A stretch of DNA of 64,000 bases from Parelaphostrongylus tenuis (lineage: Eukaryota > Nematoda > Chromadorea > Rhabditida > Metastrongylidae). Every line of letters begins with the position of its first letter. The stretch's first letter is position 1. The notes beneath the pieces are model-generated. The model was not told the origin of the DNA. It saw nothing but the letters and a program-made list of their open reading frames with translations, and did not search any database. Location of the stretch: contig JAHQIW010005577.1 in the NCBI GenBank assembly GCA_019055375.1, forward strand, positions 1-64,000. Direction: 5' to 3'. Positions 11,001 through 21,769 of the stretch are shown here, one piece after another. The position numbers and the translations under genes are program-made.

Positions 11001-14000
11001 ATTTATGGCCTCTTTTTGAGTGCTTGATTAGCACGTGTTGATCCATCTTCTTACTTTTTATCACAAAGGAAAATGAGTAAATAGTATTCAATATGCACAT
11101 TATCGAACATGATCACTGCCGATTTTTGCATTTTCTGATATAATCCACTTTTAATAAATACAAAGAAAACAAAACTCGCTCCAAAAAAATGGGAGCGCAT
11201 TGACGAAACCCAGAGTCCAGCAGATCAGTACTACGAAAGAAGTGTTTTTCACGGTTAGCAATCTAGCAGCTTGTAGAGAAAATTTGATGGCGATGACTCT
11301 GTTCAGCGCAATGGAGAGGTGCGAGTAGATGCATGCATACCAAAGCATGACGTTAACAGCGCTAAGCAGTTTGCCCATCACTCCGTTCGATAATTCGCTT
11401 TCACTGAAACTTGTAAGATTTATTGATATAACGTGTGAAGTCTTCTAGTTTCCAATTATTTTTGGGAGTTAATTCTCATTTTTTTTCCTTTCCGCTGCGC
11501 CCAGCGCTTCAGACTACTTCTTTGAAATGATGAGTATCTAAATATTCTACGACTATAATTATTTCATACTGGTTGGCGTTTCACGTTTCGCATGGAGAGC
11601 TACAGAGTAATTTTCACGTGATTCTTATTCAAAGGAATCACTCTTGAGCTACTGCATAACACGACTTGCTACACAGCTGCAATAAAGAGCTTCACAGCTA
11701 AAATATTCATTGACAATTCTAAGATTTCCAGCTTAAATGAATCGGGAGGAAATTCTAAGTCCATCTGCTACTTACCTTGTTCAAACACTACTGGAACTTC
11801 AAATTTCTCAAAAGATGATGCGTTCCTCACAAATATAATAGTCGCAATATAGCTATGACTAGTAATTCTACCAATGTTGTGAACCATTATCATAGCTAAT
11901 CATGCCACTATAGTTATAATGCCTTCTTTGTGCTCAACTACTTCGCGCGTTGATGTTTGATTGTCCGCTGAGTCTATAGTATGGAACATTGACTTCTTGA
12001 CGAGCAAATTGAAATCTGGGCGCGGTACGTGAAGTTGTCACGCGACGGGCACGGCGAGCTACACAGTTTTACAGAGGTTTACAAAAATAGCGATTCCTAT
12101 CGTCACTAAAAGAATTTTATTGCCAGCAAATCATGAAAGATAATAGAAGGGAGTTCATTATGACTACTTATCTTAGGAACTTCTCGAATTCTGCGTTACA
12201 AGGGAAAAGCCAATTACTTACGAAATTGAAGTGTTTCATATTGTTTCGAATATTTCTATGCTATCTTATCCACATTCACTTATTAATCAAACATATTTAT
12301 CTTTTATTTTTCGTGTTGACAATTTCTTGTTTTTATTCATTGCGCATATGATATTAACCAAACAGTCGAACACTCTATCAATTTGTTTTTCTGAAGTGAA
12401 AAATGGCGGTAAAAATATTTGTTTCGAAACTGCTTCATTTTATGAAATACCCCAAAGTCATATTAGGGAGTGAAAATGAGAAATCGATCAATTGTTTGTC
12501 AAAAATGACGCTTCACAATGTATGCGATACCACCTCACCAATAATTTTCAGTAATTTCAGCTCTTATAATTGGAATCTCTTTGAATTACAAAGAAACTTT
12601 GTTCTATCGATTCGTCGGTACTAACTTTTTGTCCCCTTTATTTTGTATTGCAAAATCATTTCATCGTAGTGATTTTGACGCTGGATATTCGTATCAATTA
12701 CGCCCTCCCTATATTCCTGTTAATTTAATGCCCTCAAGAAGACTTTATGCGCCCGATCAAAGTCCCACTCTCCTCATAACTCTAATGTGACCACATACAG
12801 GTGCTTAGACATCCGACAGTAAAGCAGAGACTTTAATGTGGCCCAACTGCTGCCGATGGGTATAGCTTTCAACATTGGGAGTATTCTCTCCACCGCATGA
12901 TTTGTTTCGGTTCTCTCACTTGCATCTTCAAAGAAAAGCTTAAGGCTCCTACTCCATCCTTAGATAATGACAAAATTAACAAAAGTTGGTCTTGTCAATT
13001 TCTTCGATTATTGTTCCCGGACGCAAAGAAGATTGGGGTATTTTGCATCATAGAGCAACTCTGGGCCTAAAGCAAATTGTGTCTAGACGAAAAACAGACA
13101 GATATCTGTAGCGATCGGAGGAATGATGAGATGGAAAAAGATGGTTTCACTTCTACAAGATATTAGACAGAAATTGGGAGCAAGAGTTGGAAGTAAATTC
13201 ATTTTTGTAACTTTCCTATTGAACGCGGATACTTAGGACTTGCTGGTGCGCTTCATACTTAAAATGCTAACGAAAATTTATTTGTTAATATTCGCTCCTT
13301 TGTGACAAAAAAGTGTCCATACCATGTAAATTTCGCTATATAAGTGTCAACAGAACCCTCGGCGAAGTTCAAGCAATTAAATGGCTATCCCGAAAGCGAG
13401 GCGCATTTTTCTTTGAGCTGGTACTATCTTTTAGGAAGCCATTCAATAAACCAGGCCTGCTACTGGAATCTCTATTTTTTAGCTATCGAATGACTGCTAA
13501 TAGTCTATTGAAAAACATAAGGTATAGTGCAATTTCTATAGAAGTCCACCAAAATTTTATCGCTGCGAGCTCTGTCGATACTTAATACTGCCGCAAACTG
13601 AGACTCCCTTCATATATGATCCTTCTGCGAGTTCGACATTGTGCAACATATGTTTTGGAGTCAAATTCCACTAAAAAAAGGCGATAGAAATGCACAGTGA
13701 CCACTAACATTATGGTTTTACCAAGGATGTACCTTTCGAGTCGAAAGGTGAAAATTATTTGACCGCGTGGGCATTCTCCATGCAAAAAGTACGTTTCGCT
13801 GATAGATGATCGACCTCCTCATAACAGTGAATTTGATCAGAAATAGTAAGTCATTTGTATATGTGAAACGCTGTCCTCTTTTCACTTATCACACCGCAAT
13901 AAGAAGGTTTTAAATGGATCAAGTTTGGTAGAATAATTATCATTTCTTAAGCTATTGATTGATTACTGATTGTCCAGTGAAACTACCTTCCATGTAAAAA

Positions 14001-17000
14001 AATGCAAGGGTACACGAGCACATTCCACAGAATGTAACTCTTTTTTGCACAGCTCGTACTCAAAAGTAGGAATTTTTCGGACAGTTAGGTGCTCTTCTAT
14101 TTAAAACTAGTTTGAGGAAATCTTCTCAGTAATCTTTAATACTTTATGGCAACAAAGTTTTCTGAAATCAAAAAGTCCCCTGCGAAGTTGGAAAAATAAA
14201 CTCCGGTTACAAAACGCTAATTTCCTTCTAGTCAGTAGAACGTCTATGAAAGTTTTTTCACGAAACAAACTCAGTACGAAAATTCTTTTCGCTGAAACAT
14301 AGAACATTTCTTGATACACGGGGTTGATCTTCACTATAACACTTTTTATAAAAGCCTTTTCTGTAATATTCTATAAAATTAAAAGTTTCTCAGAAGCCAA
14401 ATGGGCGATATATTCCCAAAAATTCGCTGTAAAGTTGAAACAGCTTACTCCGAAAACAAAACGTAAATTTCTTTCCAGTTATCATTTTGTACTCTCACAA
14501 ACCAAGCTTATTGCTAGAATTTTGAGTTGTCAAGCTAGCAAATGATTACCAATAGTTCGGTAAAAAACTCTTTTTAGAGAAGAAGAGTAAGGAGACACTG
14601 GTAAATCTCACATAAATGCAACCACATCCTCACACCTTGAGATGGAGAGTGTAGATTTTCAAGGCAACAGAGTGCGCTTTCTTCAAAGAACACGTTTATT
14701 GAAGCCCATCCAATGATAGTCTATTTTTTCATATCGAGAAACTATACTTAACATCAAATTCCTTTATACTGGAGCAGGAACGACGCACTCTGGCAGCGAA
14801 CCTTTTTTTCCTCGTTAGTAGGAAGCAATATTACAGTTTTGCAATAAGCTAAGCTAGATTTTAGAATTGGCATTTTTCAAGCTATTGAATGAGTGCAAAA
14901 GCGTAGATCAAAAAGAAAGATACAAATGCTTTGTAACAACTTAAGTCAGTTTTCTTCCAAAAGGATGTGGTTCTTTGTTGAAACTTCAATCGATTTCGGC
15001 AGATGGAAGTTCTTTTTACTAAAAAAATCTCTATAAAAGTCTCTTTTGTGACCTTTCATCACTTAGCGCTTGCATGTGCCCTCAGAGCCTCAATCAGAGA
15101 ATAAAGCTCTATTTCCATGGAAGCGCGTAATGACACACCGCTGCGAGCGCGAGGTACGCTATGTACCGAAAACGCTACTTGTGGTCGTCAAGAAGTCAAG
15201 GTAATCACCACAGCCTTGAAAGAAATAAGATGCTGTCTGTCTTAGGCATTTATATTACAATCATCTATCTCAAAGTTCTCGAATCCTATAACTATGAACA
15301 TTACAGCAATGTTATCGGAGCGATCCAGAAAGCAAGGACGAGTAGAGCACCCATATTCGCGATACTTTGTGAGAGGCACAACTGACCAAATGAGTTCTGC
15401 AATGCCGGATTGGATCGCACGATTACTATAGCAGCACCGTTCGACACCAATCCAATCACTCCTATCTGTAATGAATCGAAATTGGTTTTTTTACAATCAC
15501 TTGACTCCACAACTTTTTATCACATCTCTAGTTTCAATGGATAGTGAGGTCCAATCATAAGGTTCGAAAATTATGGGAAAAATTGAGGATGTTTGGAAAT
15601 TAGTGAGGAAATCCAACATTTAAAGCTATGTAAACTTCTAAGATACGCAATATTACTCGAAATAAGAGTCTTCAAATTCGACACAGTCTTGTAGACGAAA
15701 CGCAAGCGGATAAACTAAGCTCGCGGATTATCATGCAGCTTAGATGGCAACGTTGAGAGTATTTCTGGCTTTTACGTGATTTTTGATGCACATCTCGCAT
15801 GTGAGGCTGCCAATAGGCCTGAAAAATGTTGAGCTGGTGAACTAGAGGTCTTGCGAGATATATATGGAATATAGCTCCGCATCCAAGCCTTTTCAGCTTT
15901 CGCAGCGGCAGTAGAGGAACTCGTGGCTACGTCTTTAAGTGTAGGTTATTAAGTAGTTCATATGCTGACAGTGAGTGGTTCTGGAAAGTCTCGAACAGTT
16001 ATTCGTGCATAGTTCTTCCAAGCTCATTTTAGTGTCAGGAAGGTGATCGGCGTCTGTTTCCTCTATGGCCTTCAAGAACGATTTTGCTAAATTAAGTTCT
16101 AGATCCAAAACTACAGTGGCACTCGTTAACACTTTCTTTGCCCTGTAGCTTGTGGGCAGGCCCCGTTTATTTCACTGTGACTGATCATTGATTCACAAAA
16201 GTAAGATCACCAAAATCATTTTTTCTGGCACTCAATTTCTTATTGAGAAGGTTTTCGGGAAATATAATTTCTGTGCCAAATAATCATTTTTGAGTTACGC
16301 ATGTCATGTGGTCTGTCAAAAAAGGCTGACTTATAGAGCTCAATACACGTGTTTCGATTGCAGTCTCGTGATTCGGGGAGTTACCCTTTCTCGTCTTTTG
16401 CCAATCCTGCGTGGGTTGCCCTAATTTCCACACTGAGAGTTAGCGACAACGAACGTTTTTACACTCTATGTCTAGTGAAATTATTACCGAACACACAGTG
16501 TTGGGGGAAGGATGTGATGTATTAAATATACTAGCTATAAGCAATAGAGTGTACAACACTGTGTGTTCCTTGATATTTTCACTGGACATAGAGTGTAAAA
16601 CGTTCGTTGTCGCTAATTCTTAATGTGAGGACTGGAGCTTAATGTGACCCATACAGGAATGGCAAAAGACGAGAAAGGGTAACTGTCCGACTGACGAGAC
16701 TGCAAGGTCGAAATACTGTATCGGTCTCTATAAGTCAGCTCTTTTTCAGCAGACCACATGACATGCGTGGCTCAAAAATGATTCTTTGGCCTATTGAAAT
16801 TTGTGATGTGGTCTAAAGAAAACACTCGAAATGAGAGATATAATTACTGTTGATTTCAATATAAAGAGCAGAGGCACGCGGTAATATATTTTAGCACAAA
16901 ATTAAGAATTTCTCTCTTAATTGGATGTAAAAAAAACAGATTCACAGTTTTTGCAATAATATCTTATCATATTAATATATTCGCTGGGATTCTCATAAGC

Positions 17001-17291
17001 AGTACCTCATACAGATTTTTCAATTGTTATCTTCTCCATCAAGCAATCGAAATAAATAATATGCGTATGTACATTATACAGAGCGCGCCCAATCAAAGAA
17101 CCTCCTTTGAAGGACCGGAGCAAATCAGTGCGTAAATTCAGCACGAAGGATCAGCCATATTGAAGAATTTCACAAAATATAGTGTTTTCATAAGTCACAA
17201 GAAAGGCAGCATTACTCACCGCAGTCATGATCACCGACACCGCAATGTTCTCTATGTGAACAAACGGAGGAGCTGATGAGAAGTCTGACAT
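8033..17291 (-). CDS. Gene A: Srx-class 7TM chemoreceptor, seven identified exons
   Basis: Nematode serpentine receptor, class X type by motif order; such receptors sit in sensory-neuron membranes and detect chemicals (family knowledge). Exons: 17291-17220 (ATG directly after TTTTTCAG; MSDFSSAPPFVHIENIAVS), 15465-15305 (TM1-TM2; IGVIGLVSNG, then SFGQLCLSQSIANMG), 11403-11180 (TM3-TM4; MLWYACIYSHLSIALNRVIA, the NR site in the DRY position), 10504-10335 (ESCF, TM5, LICLRAKHK), about 8989-8940 (RQRHQLEVRFFKQ), 8833-8703 (TM6-TM7 start, ending ELCHALDG), 8183-8033 (C-tail, 50 codons with stop). All are open; total about 319 codons, normal for the family. Exon 3 ends at a GC rather than GT donor. 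Exon 4 ends in phase 0 but exon 5 needs a phase-2 partner, so a small exon in intron 4 is probably missing from this model. Introns hold a foldback, an RTE fragment and microsatellites. Confidence 0.8.
8841..8862. repeat. (AT)11 microsatellite at the 3' end of gene A intron 5
   Basis: Eleven AT units end a few bases from the exon 6 acceptor (GTTGCAG on the minus strand). Gene B has only a short ATATAT in the same place, so the tract has expanded in gene A. Confidence 0.9.
9660..10230 (+). mobile_element. RTE-type retrotransposon fragment in gene A intron 4
   Basis: A + strand translation with frameshifts reads SSYVY near 9700, a degraded NM-x-ELSRK-like stretch (9715-9770), a counterpart of SIEDVVKRTKNIRLRAH (9795-9870) and then the SRTWVSKYVCYFKRHCRKAGW region (9990-10060), which parallels the RSSDLR...SKIRWAGH segment of RTE C-termini. 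It is antisense to gene A and heavily decayed. Confidence 0.6.
10591..10798. repeat. Degenerate (CA)n/(CATA)n microsatellite in gene A intron 3
   Basis: About 200 bp of ACAT, ACAC and interrupted CA units. It produces long open frames on both strands with repeated Cys/Val or Thr/His residues, which are artefacts. Confidence 0.95.
11406..15303. other. Gene A intron 2: 3.9 kb without a recognised gene
   Basis: Several open frames of 65-90 codons (for example 13313-13585) are present on both strands, none with a domain. 14100-14560 contains two loosely repeated segments about 240 bp apart, each with a TTTTCTGTAAT-like motif followed by a GCGAAGTTGAAA/GTAAAGTTGAAA motif and AACGCTAATTTCCTT/AACGTAAATTTCTTT. 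Similar strings recur near 15030, 29585, 58010-58130 and 59220, so it is part of a dispersed repeat. Confidence 0.45.
16282..16784. mobile_element. Foldback element, 500-bp near-palindrome in gene A intron 1
   Basis: The left arm starts AATCATTTTTGAGTTACGCA and the right arm ends with its reverse complement. Matching continues inward for about 210 bp per arm, through CATGTCATGTGGTCTG, TTACCCTTTCTCGTCTTTTG, TTAGCGACAACGAACG and ACACTCTATGTC, up to a short centre near 16535. No coding capacity. Related ends are found at 25027-25290, 41299-41408, 46133-46260, 53715-53840 and 58511-58914. Confidence 0.85.
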
Positions 17292-17299
17292 CTGAAAAA
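17292..17299 (-). promoter_or_regulatory. Likely spliced-leader acceptor at gene A start
   Basis: On the minus strand TTTTTCAG lies immediately before the initiator ATG of gene A. This is the canonical nematode 3' splice site; with no upstream coding exon found, trans-splicing of a spliced leader directly to the ATG is the simplest reading. A 5' untranslated cis exon is the alternative. Confidence 0.5.
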
Positions 17300-17499
17300 C
17301 GTACCAGATTGATATTGAGAATAATTAGTAGCAGTTAGAAAACACTGCTATATAATACAAAGGTAAGACGGAAGACGTCATTATCATAATTACAGTATCT
17401 TCATCGGAAAACAAATATGAATTTGGCCTCTCAAAGCTTATCACATATCTGCGACATCAGTCGCTTTATATATTACTTTCACTTTTCTTGATTTGGCTC

Positions 17500-17830
17500 G
17501 TATCATTGGCTTTCTTTTACTGTGCGCGTCCCAGTACTTCTTGCATTCACTTCGTATCGGTTTGTTTTCTTCATGAACGTCGTTGAATGCTGGCTGAGCA
17601 CGTCTGTTTGCAATCTCGAAGATGGCTTATCTGTGAGATTCCTTATAGCTTTCGTTGTTGACTGCCGGACGGTGTTGGAATGGAGGGAAATCGGAATCGC
17701 GCCGGGCCTCAGCATTCAAAAACCTCAGCTCTCAAAGAGCTTTACTATCAATGTGGAACGACTCCCCGTTTCATATACCAGTTTCCGCAAAATATGCGGC
17801 TTCAGCTGTCTGTAGTCTGCAGTACAACCT
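17500..17830 (-). repeat. Coding-like repeat block b, copy 2
   Basis: A minus-strand open frame (17503-17715) contains NLTDKPSSRLQTDVLSQHST then FMKKTNRYEVNARS, aligned with block b copies at 6165-6355 and 55795-56045. The sequence starts about 210 bp upstream of gene A exon 1, so the gene A promoter may overlap or abut this repeat. Confidence 0.45.
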
Positions 17831-17869
17831 TTCCACACACTGAGTCCTATTCAAGGTGACAACATCCAG

Positions 17870-20800
17870 TGGTTCCAAAACTTATCATGGCCGGCGATAG
17901 TATACAGGGCGTTGACTCCAAAATATCAGAGTCACTCCTTCGTTTTGTAGTAGGTCCCAAAGCCGCCAATCTATTAACCTCATGTCGTTAAAAAATCCAC
18001 ATTTATTTCCGTCAAATCAAAATATGAAATTGTTCTAATAAAATCTATTTAAGCAGCTAACGTCTTGGCAATTTCGCTTTCTTCAGAGCCTGGAAAGATC
18101 AGTACGTCTGTAATCCGGTTAGCCAATCACCTTCATAACTACAACAGTAAATTAACCAAGTCTGGAGTTCATTTGCATCGAAAACGAAGCAGCCTCTCTA
18201 CACACTCACCGCTTTTACGGGTCCTCCACAGAGACTTCCATATGGGGGACCAACCGTTTAAAAAACACATGGCTTGTCAATGAACCTTTCACATCAAATA
18301 TCAGCTCTATATACTGTTTTCAAAGTAGCCGTAATGACCACGCATTTCTTTCTGCAGTTCACGTTTGCCTTCATCGACTTCATCCAGAATTCTTCTAAAA
18401 CGTTACACGCTAAAGTTCTATGTTTCCTTGCGAAGATGTGGCCTTCTACTCCGAATTCTTTCCCATTATACCTTTCTAATTAAGTAAACTACACCAAAGC
18501 TGCTACAGATACCGTCTTTCCCTGTTCAAGCGTTTTGGACGAACGCTAAAAACCCAAAAAAGGAATCGGAAAGACGAGTGTAACGAACATACAAGATATG
18601 CCGTTTCACATCGCGTGAAATTTTGATCAGACTCATACGATACATAAAAGCATTGGTACTCCACCGATTCATCATAATACAAGTCTAATATAAAGTATCT
18701 GCAGGCTCCAAAGGAGGGAAGTCATCCAAACCTCAGCTATCAAATCGCTTTCCTATTACCAGCCTCGCTTGGAAGCGGGTTAAGCCCTTGAGATTATATA
18801 TGGTCTTCACCGTTTGAAGAGTTTTATGCAGATCTGCATTATGGAAGACAGTTCAACTCAAGGATTTAGCAACTTGCCCAATCTCGCACCTATTAACCAA
18901 ACCGCGTAAGTTATATCCACAAGTGATCCTACATCTGAGGAAGCGTTAATAATCGAGTCGGGACTGTTATCACCTCTGTCAACGAGTTTAGAGATAAATA
19001 ACGCAGTATCCATTCTTAACAGTTTCTCAATTTCTAGAAGACATTATAACGCATCTTGCAAGCACTCAAATGTTTATAGATCGTCTGCGTAACGCGCATT
19101 CTAACAGCTCTTATGGGACGGAGTCTTTCAACGTTACCGCACTTTATGTAGAAATTTGTCAGAAAATTTAATAACGCAAGCCATTCTCGAGATTCGCACA
19201 ACCCTATGAAGCGAAAAAATTTAGGGATTTTCGATCTAGTAAGTCATGACTTTCAAAACAGTGTCTAAACTGCTCAATTATTAGATTGTTCATTATGTCT
19301 TCCGCAGCAATAGGATGGTCGAGAATAAAATAGCGAATGGTTTCTTCCAAAATTTACTATTGTTCATATGTCCACAGTGCAAGATTGAATAGCTGTTCAC
19401 TACCTATTAATAAATAGCGGACGCATAGATTTCTTTTCTGTCATCTGGTGCACTAGAGGCGATGGACAGATGTTTTGAGCAGTTGATCGAACTGTTGTAG
19501 TGCATAAAATTTAGCAGTGGGTAGTCGAAAATGCTTTTGTTTTTAAAACTTCAAATCAAACTATCCGAAAGTTTACGCCGTCAAGTGGTAACGATAGACA
19601 AGTACCAAAAATATACTGGTTCGTTAGCTCTTCTCTTTACTCTATTTACGTGCAAAATGACTCTGGTGGAAACTATGCCTGGAACAACCTCCAATGTGTA
19701 TTCAAAAAGCGATAAATAGGTTTTAAAACTGACTTCCCAAACGGTTTTTTTTCAATGGCAAAGGATTCGTACCTCCTCAGGATAGGTCCAGGTGTCCCCA
19801 AGTATCATTTCCCCCCAAATTCCGAAAATTGATTGAAATATCTTAAAATATTTTGAGAAGTGAACTAGTTCACAGCCGCTTGATCCTACATGCACCTCGC
19901 ATGTTCCAAAGGTTGGAAGGTTAATGGCGTGTGGTGCAGTGGAAACTCAAGATGTATCGCAAAGAAGACGCAAGCCTCAAAGATAAAAACTTAAGGGTCG
20001 GATGGAAAGTCATCAGAAGTCACAGGGAATGCAAACAACGAAACTGATCCTCTTAAGACTACACGAAGTGTTGCTGTAGAATCTAACGTTGACCATTCTA
20101 CTTCTACATGTCATCCAGAGCATATTACAAAGGCATTTGCGGTTTGAGTACGGTCCTTAACCACACTTATTTTTTCACCAGACTTAATCATAGAAGTGTT
20201 TAGTTGACAGAGTTAGAGAACTCGATCATTCCACTCTCCATAGAAGGCGAAATCCACCAAAATTTTAGTAGTTTGAATGATTTTTGATATAACAACCTCA
20301 TGCTTTGGCTTGTCAAAGAAATGTGAACTATTGAATTTGCGTTGCTGAAAATTTTTCAGAAATCAATGGAGTTCTGTCGTTGCAATGTGTAGTGAGTAAG
20401 TAGCAACCAACTTATGCCAGCAATTAAGAAAATCTAAGTTCGCCGAAGAGCAAAGTTTACCAAACATTTTTACCCTCTTCGAGAGTGTGTAGTGATTCGG
20501 ATTCTATCCCTCTGAAGACTATGCTGGGTGTTTCGTTCCACACCGCGCGACCTTAAATCTCCTCAACTACGGTATTGGTGGCGCCGCGCCAGAGAGAAAG
20601 ACGGCGCATCTCGTTTGAAGACATATGTCAGACAGCATTGAGGATGCGAGGAGACAAAGCCAGGTTCTGGGGGAGCATTATCATGGTGAAATAATGATAT
20701 TTCAACAAAAAAGCTTCTACAGAGATAATCTCAGTAAAAAGCATATCTATGTCCTCCATATCCCATCTATATTTCTTATGTTTTAACGATGAGTACTACA
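17870..20800. other. Decayed repeat-derived region
   Basis: No intact gene. Block a copy 2 lies at 19080-19260 (minus; IKCGNVERL and IRAVRMRVT). A short minus-strand stretch at 18370-18460 reads RRILDEVDEGKRELQKEMRG, which looks coding-like but is bounded by stops. Together with block b this may be one long broken retroelement of unknown class. Confidence 0.35.
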
Positions 20801-20984
20801 TTGTTCAATGATAACGAGAATGATAATGATTATGATATTAATAATGAATGTGTAGCGATAATAATAACTATGATAGGACAATAATTGTGATTGTTTTGAG
20901 CTGTTTGTGAGGTCTGATAAGGGGTACTAAACATTGCAGTGACCAACAGTTAAACTTGTAGCTGATAAAATAAATCATATGTTC

Positions 20985-21760
20985 ATTGGATAATAATTGT
21001 GGTAGTGATAGTGAATGTGATAATGATATGATAGTGAAAATGATAATGATAATGATAATGATGGTGATAATGATGGTAGTGATAGTAATGACAGTGATAA
21101 CGACGACTGTGACAATGATAATAGAGATAGTGATTATAGTGATAGTGAAAGTGATAGTGATAGTGGTAACGACAATGATGATAAAGATAATGACGACGAC
21201 AGTGGTAAAGACAGTGATTGCAGTAATTAAATTGATAGTGGTGATGATTATGATAATGATAATGATAATGATGGTGATGATGATGGTAGTGATAATAATG
21301 ACAGTGAACGACGACTGTGACCATGATAATAGAGATAGTGATTATAGTGATAGTGAAAGTGATAGTGATAGTGGTAACGACAATGATGATAAAGATAATG
21401 ACGACGACAGTGGTAAAGACAGTGATTGCAGTAATTAAATTGATAGTGGTGATGATTATGATAATGATAATGATAATGATGGTGATGATGATGGTAGTGA
21501 TAATAATGACAGTGAACGACGACTGTGACCATGATAATAGAGATAGTGATTATAGTGATAGTGAAAGTGATAGTGATAGTGGTAACGATAATGATGATAA
21601 AGATAATGATAGTGGTAGTGGTAATGACAGTGATTGCAGCAATTATGTTGATAGTGGTGATGATTATGATAATGATAATGATGATAATAATAATTTTGAC
21701 AATGATTCTGATAGTGGTAACGGTAGTGGTGAAACAACAAAAAATAGCAGCCATGAGAAA
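20985..21760. repeat. 208-bp higher-order tandem repeat built of GATAAT/GATAGT units
   Basis: A trinucleotide-like array (GAT-AAT-GAT-AGT) in which a larger unit repeats exactly 208 bp apart: the marker ACGACGACTGT occurs at 21100, 21308 and 21516. About 2.6 units are present and the last is diverging from 21590 onward. Open frames on both strands (Asp/Ser-rich on +, Tyr/His-rich on -) result from the repeat and are not genes. Confidence 0.95.
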
Positions 21761-21769
21761 TTTTAATGG

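Noticed and set aside
15935..16132. Minus-strand 65-codon frame with SLEELCTN as a BEL/Pao gag fragment
   Set aside because: Resemblance is short and from memory only; no neighbouring motif supports it.
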